DNA from: Paraburkholderia tropica | GTDB taxonomy: Bacteria > Pseudomonadota > Gammaproteobacteria > Burkholderiales > Burkholderiaceae | NCBI RefSeq assembly: GCF_900109265.1 | Contig: NZ_FNZM01000019.1 | Coordinates: 1-64,000, forward strand | DNA: 64,000 nt | Direction: 5' to 3' | Shown here: piece by piece, positions 7,925 through 15,494 of the stretch | Position numbering within the stretch: position 1 is the first letter of the stretch | Layout: each line of letters starts with the position of its first letter | The notes under the pieces: generated by a model | The model's input: only the letters and a program-made list of their open reading frames with translations | What the model was told of the DNA's origin: nothing | Database searches by the model: none | Program-made: the position numbers and the translations under genes

Positions 7925-8926
7925 ATGACAACAATGTGGATGGTACGAGCGAAAGGCGGTCTGCTGTACGAAGAGTTCCGAGAGAAGGCCGTTGCCGCCA
8001 TCGGTTGGGTACGAATCGCTGAAGAAGCGAGCAAGGGCGCGACGCGAGAGCAGTTGGCCGACGCTTACCGAGAGGTTTCACCTGGCACCAAGGAGGGAAC
8101 CATCATCGCGGGCGTGTCACAAGTGTATCGGTTCATCCATGAAATCAAGAACGACGACTGGGTGGTAACGTATTCGACCGAAAATCGGACGTATCTCGTG
8201 GGGCAGGTAAAAGGGCCTTGTGAATACCGCCCTGAATGGACAGACTTGAACATGGCCTTAGCACGGCCGGTGGCATGGTTGCAAAAAGAGGTAGATCGCG
8301 ACTTGCTCCTTACTGGCAGCAAGAACAGTCTTGGCTCGGTTCTGACGATATTTAAGGTACCGGAGTCGGCGCAGAGAGAACTACTCGCAATCGCGAAAGG
8401 GGCGGTCCAGATACCTCGACCGACAAGCGATGAACTCGTTGAGGTCGAAGTCAACGACCCTCTGCGACAGACTGAAGTTATCGCGTTTGAGCGCATCAAG
8501 GACCAAATCAACAGACTCGATTGGGACGAAATGCAAGAACTCGTTGCTGGCATCCTACGGGCGATGGGTTACAAGACCCAAGTGTCCCCTGCAGGTCCTG
8601 ACAGAGGGAAGGACATCCTCGCTTCCCCGGATGGCTTCGGATTCCAACAGCCACGCATTGTGGTGGAGGTAAAGCATCGCGATGGAAAGATGGGAAGCGC
8701 ACAACTCCGAAGCTTCCTTGGCGGCAGGCATAAAGACGACCGAGGCCTTTACGTCAGCACCGGTGGGTTCACGAAGGATGCGCTGTATGAAGCCGAACGG
8801 GCGGCGGTTCCCCTCATGCTCTGGAGCTTGGACGAACTTGCACGAGCACTGACGGACAACTATCAGACCGCTGATGCCAAAACCAAGCAACTGATGCCGC
8901 TGCGATACTTTTACATGCCGGCGTAG
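7925..8926 (+). CDS. Mrr-like restriction endonuclease with an N-terminal EVE/PUA-like domain
   Basis: A 333-residue protein with a C-terminal PD-(D/E)xK nuclease domain of the Mrr type. The catalytic residues are visible as D230 (GPDRGKDILA) and E248-V-K250 (VVEVKHRD), followed by a conserved Q (AQLRSF). Residues 1-150 (MWMVRAKGGLLYEEF, AAIGWV, WVVTYSTENRTYLVGQV) look like the small beta-barrel domain found in front of many Mrr-like nucleases, possibly a modified-base reader. This suggests a type IV enzyme attacking modified DNA. No methylase or partner gene is adjacent. Less GC-rich than the core; it lies in the accessory stretch next to selC. Confidence 0.8.
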   Translation: MTTMWMVRAKGGLLYEEFREKAVAAIGWVRIAEEASKGATREQLADAYREVSPGTKEGTIIAGVSQVYRFIHEIKNDDWVVTYSTENRTYLVGQVKGPCEYRPEWTDLNMALARPVAWLQKEVDRDLLLTGSKNSLGSVLTIFKVPESAQRELLAIAKGAVQIPRPTSDELVEVEVNDPLRQTEVIAFERIKDQINRLDWDEMQELVAGILRAMGYKTQVSPAGPDRGKDILASPDGFGFQQPRIVVEVKHRDGKMGSAQLRSFLGGRHKDDRGLYVSTGGFTKDALYEAERAAVPLMLWSLDELARALTDNYQTADAKTKQLMPLRYFYMPA

Positions 8927-9310
8927 ATTCGGTGCAGTGAGGCGATTATTTCTGCCATGCGGACGCGAGAGCCGCGATAACGCCAACGCTGTGGAGCGGG
9001 ATCTGCTTCATTGTGCAGCAGACCTAGTCCGCGTCAAGTAGATCCCCTATCGATATGCGGGCGAAGGTACGGCCGGAAACCGGCCACCGAGGACAGCAAG
9101 GCGTCGCGTTTCGAATTAGCTCGGTCGTGATTGACGACGCGCATGACCTCTTCCGTGCAAGAAGAGACAGAGCGGCACGCCGTCGGTGAATTGCAGAGAT
9201 GGGTCGCGCTCAGTCGCACGGCGCGCGTACTCATACCATGTGATATGAAAGAAGAAGATCGCCGCCCTGTTCAGCAGCAGCAGCGCGATTCTCACGCGAC
9301 CAAAAAAAAT
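8927..9310. other. intergenic region between the nuclease gene and selC
   Basis: 384 nt without a recognisable gene. It contains a GGGATCT / AGATCCC pair (about 8999-9046) enclosing a TCTGCT/AGCAGA hairpin, and ends in an A8 run (9302-9309). On the minus strand that run is a T8 tract just after the tRNA 3' end, a likely terminator for selC. No integrase or attachment-site duplicate was found by eye. Confidence 0.5.
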
Positions 9311-9406
9311 TGGCGGAAAGCAGATGGAGTCGAACCATCCCGGGAACGGCTGACGTCCCCAACCGGGTTTGAAGCCCGGCCGCACCACCCGATGCGATTG
9401 CCTTCC
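9311..9406 (-). tRNA. selC: tRNA-Sec (UCA anticodon)
   Basis: A 96-nt tRNA with every mark of selenocysteine tRNA. The acceptor stem is 8 bp (GGAAGGCA with TGCTTTCC). The anticodon arm is CCGGG-CTTCAAA-CCCGG, with anticodon TCA. There is a long variable arm around GGGACGTC...CCGTTCCC, a GATGG-TTCGACT-CCATC T arm and an encoded CCA end. It lies 45 nt downstream of selB on the same strand, ending the formate dehydrogenase/Sec locus. It delivers selenocysteine to the in-frame TGA of fdnG. selC genes are a known integration site for genomic islands, and the lower-GC stretch begins right at its 3' end. Confidence 0.97.
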
Positions 9407-9450
9407 TGTGACCACTCAACCTGCCAATGTCATCGCCCTTTGACCATATT

Positions 9451-11364
9451 TCACAGCCATTCATGCATACGGCTATCGGGTCTCAACACATGCAGTTCGC
9501 GCTGGAAACGAGTATATCCAACGCGATCGAAGAACTCCAGAATCTGAATCGCGCGTTTTCTCCCAAGACCCGACGCATCGCGAAACGCGGCCGCGCCCAC
9601 GCCCTGCTCCTGAGCGAGCTTTGCCACCAGACGCGCAAGCTCATGCACGACATCCTGATCGTAAAACAGATCACGCACAATCTGATAAAGCCTGCCCAGC
9701 CGCGCCAATTTCCGCAACAGCGCGCGCACCTTTTCTTCGGATTCCTGCACGTCTTTCGCCAGATCGCGCACCCACGGCGGATCGTAGCGGCCTAGCGCGA
9801 TCAAGGGCATGAGGCGCGCGGCCAAGGCTTCCTCCTGCGCATCCAGCGTCACCGCATGCGAGGGCAGATGCAGCCACGGCCCGCTTCTCGCGATACGTCC
9901 TTCGTCGACGAGCGCATCCACCGCCGCGCGCCAGACCGTATCGCTGACCAGCGGCGCCGCCATGCGCCGCAAGCGCGACGCGTCCGGCCCCTGCTCGTCG
10001 GGCGAGCGCGCATGAAAATCGCCCAGCACCTCGACGATGCGCGCCGCGAGACGCGTCCAGTGATCGCGCGCGAGCACGACCGCTTCCTCGGTGCGTCCTT
10101 GCGCGGCGATCGTCACAGCATCCGCGGGCAATGCGAGCGTATCGGCGGCCTGTCCGGTTAGCTGCGTGAGCGTCTCGAACGCGAGACCGCGCGGCGCTTC
10201 GGCAATCAGCGCATCGATGCGTCCTTCGTCGAGCCACACGCGCAACGCGTCGAGCCACGCGCACCGCTCCGGCGTGCGTCTGCGCCGCGACGGACCGAAC
10301 GGATCGAGCACGCGCCCGCCGCCCACCGTGCGGCTCGCCTGCGCATTGCGCACGATAAAACGGTCGCCCGGCAGCGCATGCAGCGGCGCGTCGAACACGA
10401 GTTGCACGCGCGCCGTTTCGCCCGCGCCCAGCGCATCGCCGTCGAGCAGCGCGACGTTGGCGACGCGATGCGTCGTCACCAAATGGACGTGCAGCGGCGA
10501 CCAGTGCGTGAGCGTGATGCCCGCATCGACGAGCAGATGCAGTTCGACGTCGAGACGCGTCGCCGTTTGCGCAAGCCGCGCGTCGACGATCCAGTCGCCG
10601 CGCGCGATCTGCGCCTTGTCGATGCCCGCGAGATTGAGCGCGCAACGCTCGCCCGCGCGTCCGGTGTCGGCGGCGCGGTTTTGCGCGTGGATGCTGCGCA
10701 CGCGCACCGTTTCGCCGGCGGGCGCGAGCAGCATGGCGTCGCCGGTCTGCACGCGTCCCGCGAACACCGTGCCGGTCACCACCGTGCCCTGCCCCGTCAA
10801 CGTGAATACGCGATCGACGGCCAGCCGGAACAGGCCGTCGTCGCGGCGCGCCTGCCACGCGGTCGCGCGCTCACGCAGGAACGCATCGAGTTGCGCGACA
10901 CCCGCGTCGCCGGGCTGCGTCGCGTTCGTTTCGAAGCACGGCGCGCCCGCCAATACGCCCGGCGCGAGCCACGCGTCGATTTCCGCGCGCACTTGCGCGA
11001 GCCGCGCGGCGTCCACGCGATCGGTTTTGGTCAACGCGATCGCACCGTGCGTGACGCCCAGCAATTGCAGAATCGCCAGATGCTCGCGCGTTTGCGGCAT
11101 CACGCCGTCGTCGGCGGCAATCACGAGCAGGGCGAAGTCGATACCGCACGCGCCCGCCGCCATCGTATGCACGAGTTTTTCGTGGCCCGGCACGTCGATG
11201 AAACCGAGCACGTCGCCGTTCGCGAGCGGCGTGTACGCATAGCCGAGTTCGATCGAAATGCCGCGCGCCTTCTCTTCTTTAAGGCGGTCCGTGTCGACGC
11301 CGGTCAGCGCGCGTACGAGCGTGGTCTTGCCGTGATCGATATGCCCTGCCGTACCGACGATCAC
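9451..11364 (-). CDS. selB: selenocysteine-specific elongation factor SelB
   Basis: A 637-residue GTPase that carries Sec-tRNA to the ribosome and binds the SECIS hairpin of the mRNA. The N-terminal G domain shows G1 GHIDHGKTT (7-15), G3 DVPGHE and G4 TKTD; EF-Tu-like barrel domains follow. The C-terminal third is the string of winged helices that bind SECIS RNA. Length is close to E. coli SelB (about 614). The start is GTG 11364, whose GTGA overlaps the selA stop codon, showing translational coupling. selC follows downstream. Confidence 0.96.
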   Translation of the reverse strand: MIVGTAGHIDHGKTTLVRALTGVDTDRLKEEKARGISIELGYAYTPLANGDVLGFIDVPGHEKLVHTMAAGACGIDFALLVIAADDGVMPQTREHLAILQLLGVTHGAIALTKTDRVDAARLAQVRAEIDAWLAPGVLAGAPCFETNATQPGDAGVAQLDAFLRERATAWQARRDDGLFRLAVDRVFTLTGQGTVVTGTVFAGRVQTGDAMLLAPAGETVRVRSIHAQNRAADTGRAGERCALNLAGIDKAQIARGDWIVDARLAQTATRLDVELHLLVDAGITLTHWSPLHVHLVTTHRVANVALLDGDALGAGETARVQLVFDAPLHALPGDRFIVRNAQASRTVGGGRVLDPFGPSRRRRTPERCAWLDALRVWLDEGRIDALIAEAPRGLAFETLTQLTGQAADTLALPADAVTIAAQGRTEEAVVLARDHWTRLAARIVEVLGDFHARSPDEQGPDASRLRRMAAPLVSDTVWRAAVDALVDEGRIARSGPWLHLPSHAVTLDAQEEALAARLMPLIALGRYDPPWVRDLAKDVQESEEKVRALLRKLARLGRLYQIVRDLFYDQDVVHELARLVAKLAQEQGVGAAAFRDASGLGRKRAIQILEFFDRVGYTRFQRELHVLRPDSRMHEWL

Positions 11365-12884
11365 AGGCGCAGCTCCGCGAATTGCGCGATGAAGGCCGCT
11401 TCGTCCGCGCCTTCGACGCAGCGCAGATCGAGACGCAAGGCGTCGTCGGCAATGCGGCCGATCACGGGACGCGGCAGCGCGCGCAACGCGCGCTCCAGCT
11501 TGAGCAACGCGCGCCCGCTGCCGCCCTTGCCCGCGTGGCGAATCGCGAAGCCGCTGCTCGGCAGCAGATCGACGGGCAATGCGCCGCTGCCGATCTGGCT
11601 GAACATCGGTTCGATATTGGCCGTGTAGCCGTCGCCGAGCGCGCGCTGCAAAGCAGGCAATGCGCGCGTGGCGGCGTCGTGCATCTCCTGCGCGGGACGC
11701 GTGAGCAGACGCAGCGTAGTGAGCCGTTCACGCAGCAGTTCGGGCGCGCGATAAAGCCGCAGCACGGGTTCGAGCGCGGCGAGCGTGAGCTTGCCCACGC
11801 GCAGCGCGCGCTTGAGCGGATGCTTCTTGATCTTCGCGATGAGTTCCTTGCGCCCGACGATCAAACCGGCCTGCGGTCCGCCGAGTAATTTGTCGCCGCT
11901 GAAGGTCACGAGATCCGCGCCCGCTTCCACGGTTTCGCGCACCGTGGGTTCGGCGGGCAGGCCCCATTGCGTGAGGTCCGCGAGCGTGCCACTGCCGAGA
12001 TCGACCGCCACGGGCAAACCATGCTGACGCGCGAGCGGCGCGAGTTCGTCGAGTTCAACGATCTTCGTGAAGCCACTGATCGCATAGTTGCTGCAATGAA
12101 CTTTCATCAGCAGTGCGGTGCGTTCACTGATCGCAGCCTCGTAGTCTTTCAGATGCGTGCGATTGGTCGTGCCGACTTCGCGCAGACGCGCGCCCGCGCG
12201 GCTCATGATGTCGGGAATGCGAAACGCGCCGCCAATCTCCACGAGTTCGCCGCGCGAGACGATCACATCCTTGCGCGCGGCCAACGCCGAGAGCGACAGC
12301 AGCACCGCCGCCGCATTGTTGTTGACGACGGTCGCCGCTTCCGCGCCCGTGAGTTCGCAGATGAGTTCGTCGATCAGATCGTCGCGATCGCCGCGCTTGC
12401 CGGTCGCCAGATCGAATTCCAGATTCGCGGGTTGCGTGAGCGCCTGCACGACGGCGCCGACCGCTTCGTCGGGCAATAACGCGCGGCCCAGATTCGTGTG
12501 GAGCACGGTGCCGGTGAGATTGAACACGGCGCGCAGCGCGCTTTGTGCGCGCGCCTGCAAGGTGGTCGAAGCGGCGGCGATCACGCGGGCGATGGAAAAC
12601 GGCGCGGCGTCGGCGCTGGCGTTCGCGTCGGGTTTCAAGGTGCCCGCCTGCGCTTCGCGCCGCCAGCCGTCGAGGGTCGCGCGTATCGCCGCGAGCACCT
12701 GCGTGCGCCCGTATTCGACGATCAGCGGTTGCGCGTCTTCAGACGCGATCACGCGTTCCACCGCAGGCATCTGCGCGAGCATCGCGTTGAGCGCGCGCGC
12801 ATCGGTCGTGCCGGACTCGCCGGACTCGTCGGACGAAGCCCCGTGTTGCAGTTCCGTTTCGCTCATGGGCGGCGTGGGCGTCAT
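11361..12884 (-). CDS. selA: L-seryl-tRNA(Sec) selenium transferase
   Basis: A 507-residue PLP enzyme converting Ser-tRNA(Sec) to Sec-tRNA(Sec) with selenophosphate. The PLP lysine is K332 in TFSGDKLLGGPQAGL; the NNNAAAVLLSL segment and REVGTTNRTHL are also typical. The ATG at 12884 overlaps the fdhE stop as ATGA. The extra N-terminal Ser/Glu-rich stretch makes it somewhat longer than E. coli SelA (463). Coupled on both sides, to fdhE and selB. The selenophosphate donor gene selD is not in the window. Confidence 0.96.
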   Translation of the reverse strand: MTPTPPMSETELQHGASSDESGESGTTDARALNAMLAQMPAVERVIASEDAQPLIVEYGRTQVLAAIRATLDGWRREAQAGTLKPDANASADAAPFSIARVIAAASTTLQARAQSALRAVFNLTGTVLHTNLGRALLPDEAVGAVVQALTQPANLEFDLATGKRGDRDDLIDELICELTGAEAATVVNNNAAAVLLSLSALAARKDVIVSRGELVEIGGAFRIPDIMSRAGARLREVGTTNRTHLKDYEAAISERTALLMKVHCSNYAISGFTKIVELDELAPLARQHGLPVAVDLGSGTLADLTQWGLPAEPTVRETVEAGADLVTFSGDKLLGGPQAGLIVGRKELIAKIKKHPLKRALRVGKLTLAALEPVLRLYRAPELLRERLTTLRLLTRPAQEMHDAATRALPALQRALGDGYTANIEPMFSQIGSGALPVDLLPSSGFAIRHAGKGGSGRALLKLERALRALPRPVIGRIADDALRLDLRCVEGADEAAFIAQFAELRL

Positions 12885-13813
12885 TGCTCGGCAGGCGCTT
12901 CGGGATACAGCAGCGGATTCGCACTCGCGCGCCGGTAACCGGCCTCGCCCATCAGCAGGTCGAGCGTGAGGCTGGCGAGATCGTCGGCGAGCGGTTCGAA
13001 GTCGAGGTCTTTGTCCTGATAGCCGATCTTGCGGTACGTATGGCATTCGTCGCACGATTCGGCCTTCACGGCGTCACTGCCGCCTTCGATGCCGTGATAC
13101 GCGATGCCCTTGGTCGAATCGCAGTTCGTGCATTTCACGCGTACCACGTGGTGCTCGGTGGCGCACAGGCTGCATTGCGTGAAGCGATACCCCTGCAACG
13201 CGCCGCCCACGCGCACGATGCTCGCGACCGGCGGCGTGCCGCACACGGGACACACGCCTGGCGCATCGACATACGGCACGTCGCGCGTGTTCAGGCGGCT
13301 CGCGAGATCGGTCCAGACCACTTGCAGCGCGGCCATGATGAACGGCGCGGTGGCCGGCGACACTTCGGCGTGACGCTGCGCGAGCAGCGCGTCGGCTTGC
13401 GCGTCGAGCTGCGCGTCGCTCATCGCGCGCAGGCTGTCGAGCACGTTCGCAAGCGCGGGCGTGACCGCGCCCGCCGCTTCCACGCGGTCGGCGAGACGGC
13501 GCAGCACCTCGCGCCATTGCGGATCGCGTTCGCCGCCGAGCGCGGGCAGGATCGGCATCGAATGGCGTTGCGCGTGATCGATGGCCTCGCGCTCGGGCAT
13601 GCGTGCATCGAAATGATCGAGCGCCTGCTGCTGCGCGTCGACGAGCGCCGCCATCAGACGCATATAGCCGCCGATGGGATTGTGATCCGCGAGCTTGCGC
13701 AGCCGCGCGGCGCGTTCCTTGAACAGGGTGCCGCGTTCGGGCAGACGAATGCGCGGAATCGCGGAAGGATCTTGTGCCTGAATCTGCTCAGGGTCGAGAA
13801 TGCGTTGCGTCAC
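12881..13813 (-). CDS. fdhE: formate dehydrogenase accessory protein FdhE
   Basis: A 310-residue cytoplasmic, rubredoxin-like protein needed for activity of respiratory formate dehydrogenases. The C-terminal half carries four paired-cysteine motifs that bind iron: CPVCG, CSLC, CTNC and CDEC. Length equals the family norm. It is separated from fdoI by a hairpin terminator (13850-13880) and overlaps selA by 4 nt, so maturation and selenocysteine genes form one translational unit downstream of the structural genes. Confidence 0.95.
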   Translation of the reverse strand: MTQRILDPEQIQAQDPSAIPRIRLPERGTLFKERAARLRKLADHNPIGGYMRLMAALVDAQQQALDHFDARMPEREAIDHAQRHSMPILPALGGERDPQWREVLRRLADRVEAAGAVTPALANVLDSLRAMSDAQLDAQADALLAQRHAEVSPATAPFIMAALQVVWTDLASRLNTRDVPYVDAPGVCPVCGTPPVASIVRVGGALQGYRFTQCSLCATEHHVVRVKCTNCDSTKGIAYHGIEGGSDAVKAESCDECHTYRKIGYQDKDLDFEPLADDLASLTLDLLMGEAGYRRASANPLLYPEAPAEQ

Positions 13814-13845
13814 GGCGAGTCTTCTCCCACACCTACTCCGACAAA

Positions 13846-13880
13846 CAAAAAGCCGCCGCGCCTTCGCAGGCGGGCGGCTT
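13846..13880 (-). terminator. terminator-like hairpin between fdoI and fdhE
   Basis: On the minus strand AAGCCGCC (13880-13873) pairs with GGCGGCTT (13857-13850), followed by a short T tract. It sits inside the locus, so it may lower expression of fdhE-selA-selB relative to fdnG-fdxH-fdoI rather than end transcription fully. Confidence 0.7.
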
Positions 13881-13924
13881 GCCGGCGGCGCGCGCCACGC
13901 GCCATGCGCGAGCGCACGCGCGCC

Positions 13925-14551
13925 TTATTTGATGCTCTCGCGGAACCAGCGCGGATGATGCTTGCGCGCCCAGCCCCACGTCACATAACCGCGCGTCATG
14001 GCGCCGATCGAACCCTTGACCCACAGCGCCGCATAGATATGCACGACGATGGAGACGATCAGCACGAAGGCCGCGGCCGCATGCACGACGGAGGCCACGC
14101 GGATCACCGTGATCGGGAAATAGAACGAGAAATAGCGACGCCAGATCACGATGCCGCTCACGAGCAGCAGCACGAGGCAAACCACCAGCGTGAAGAATAA
14201 CAGCTTCTGTCCCGCATTGTATTTACCGATTTCCGGCAGCTTGTCCTCGCGGTTATTGAGCACGTCGTCCATCTGTTTGAGCCATTGAACGTCGGCTTTG
14301 TCCAGATAGTTGTGATGCCAGAAACGCAGCGCGAGAATCATGAACGACACGAACATCACCAGGCCGATGAACGGATGCAGAATGCGCGTCCACTGACCGC
14401 CGCCGAACAGCGCGGAGAGCCAGAACATCGCCGGATGAAACATCGCGAGGCCGGAGAGCGCGAGCAGCACGAACGTGATCGCCGTGATCCAGTGATTGCT
14501 GCGCTCGTTGGCCGTGTAACGCTGGATCAGACGCGGTTCAGAATCGTTCAT
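13925..14551 (-). CDS. fdoI: formate dehydrogenase cytochrome b556 subunit (gamma)
   Basis: A 208-residue inner-membrane subunit of formate dehydrogenase-N/O with four membrane spans (around ITAITFVLLALSGLAMF, ILHPFIGLVMFVSFMIL, LLFFTLVVCLVLLLVSG and VVHAAAAFVLIVSIVVHI). Histidines in or near the spans (for example H57-type HPFIG and VHIYAALW) would bind two b hemes and pass electrons to quinone. ATG 14551 has AGGAG 8 nt before it and overlaps the end of fdxH by 14 nt, so the longer open frame reaching 14809 is rejected. Confidence 0.94.
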   Translation of the reverse strand: MNDSEPRLIQRYTANERSNHWITAITFVLLALSGLAMFHPAMFWLSALFGGGQWTRILHPFIGLVMFVSFMILALRFWHHNYLDKADVQWLKQMDDVLNNREDKLPEIGKYNAGQKLLFFTLVVCLVLLLVSGIVIWRRYFSFYFPITVIRVASVVHAAAAFVLIVSIVVHIYAALWVKGSIGAMTRGYVTWGWARKHHPRWFRESIK

Positions 14552-15485
14552 CGTTGCGCTCCTCGGGAGGTTCGCCGCGGGACTCGCGAATGCGCCGCGC
14601 TTCGTCCACGGCGGCCTGTTCGTCTTCGGCATGCGTTTCGTTCGGGCCGATGCGCGTGTAGTGGAAGAAACCCGCCAGCGCCGCGACCGCGATACCCGCG
14701 AGCGCGAGCGGCTTGGCGAGGCCCTTCCACACACGCACGAGCGGACTGATGCGCGGATGGTCCGGCAGACCGTGATAGAGCGACGGTTTGTCGGCGTGAT
14801 GCAGCACATACATCACGTGCGTGCCGCTGACGCCCGGCGGGTCGTACAGCCCCGCGTTCTCGAAGCCGCGTTCCTTGAGGTCTTCGATGCGCTCGGCCGC
14901 GTGTACTTTCATGTCCTCCTTGGTGCCGAACACGATCGCGCCCGTCGGGCAGGTCTTCACGCAGGCGGGCTCCTGGCCCACGGCCACGCGGTCGGAACAA
15001 AGCGTGCATTTATACACGCGATGTTCGGTCTTCGAGAGCCGCGGAATATTGAACGGACAACCCGTGATGCAATAGCCGCAACCGATGCAGTTTTCCTCGT
15101 GAAAATCGACGATGCCGTTCGTGTACTGCACGATCGCGCCCGGCGAAGGACAGGCCTTCAGGCAACCCGGATCCTCGCAATGCATGCAGCCGTCCTTGCG
15201 GATCAGCCATTCGAGGTTGCCGTCCGGGTTCTCGTATTCCGTGAAGCGCATCACGGTCCACGAGTGCTCGCTGAGATCGCGCGGATTGTCGTACACGCCG
15301 GTGTTGATGCCGACTTCGTCGCGCAGGTCGTTCCATTCCATGCAAGCGGTCTGACACGCCTTGCAGCCGATGCATTTGGTGACGTCGATGAGCTTCGCGA
15401 CCGCGCCCGTGACGGGCTCGCGCACGCCCGGCGGCGGCGTGGTGGTGGCCGAGAGGCGTTTGACGTCGAGTGACTGTAGTGCCAT
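14538..15485 (-). CDS. fdxH: formate dehydrogenase iron-sulfur subunit (beta)
   Basis: A 315-residue electron-transfer subunit with four ferredoxin-type Cys sets that bind four [4Fe-4S] clusters: CIGCKACQTAC, CMHCEDPGCLKAC, CIGCGYCITGC and CTLCSDR...CVKTC. A single C-terminal membrane helix (about LALAGIAVAALAGFF) anchors it, with the clusters in the periplasm beside FdnG. It has no signal peptide and is exported together with the Tat-targeted alpha subunit. It sits 9 nt downstream of fdnG and overlaps fdoI by 14 nt. Confidence 0.95.
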   Translation of the reverse strand: MALQSLDVKRLSATTTPPPGVREPVTGAVAKLIDVTKCIGCKACQTACMEWNDLRDEVGINTGVYDNPRDLSEHSWTVMRFTEYENPDGNLEWLIRKDGCMHCEDPGCLKACPSPGAIVQYTNGIVDFHEENCIGCGYCITGCPFNIPRLSKTEHRVYKCTLCSDRVAVGQEPACVKTCPTGAIVFGTKEDMKVHAAERIEDLKERGFENAGLYDPPGVSGTHVMYVLHHADKPSLYHGLPDHPRISPLVRVWKGLAKPLALAGIAVAALAGFFHYTRIGPNETHAEDEQAAVDEARRIRESRGEPPEERNDERF

Positions 15486-15494
15486 GTTCCCCCC

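Noticed and set aside
1..9310. duplicate of the selC 3' end as an island attachment site
   Set aside because: Looked for GGAAAGCAGATGG and its complement in the left 9.3 kb; no convincing second copy seen by eye.
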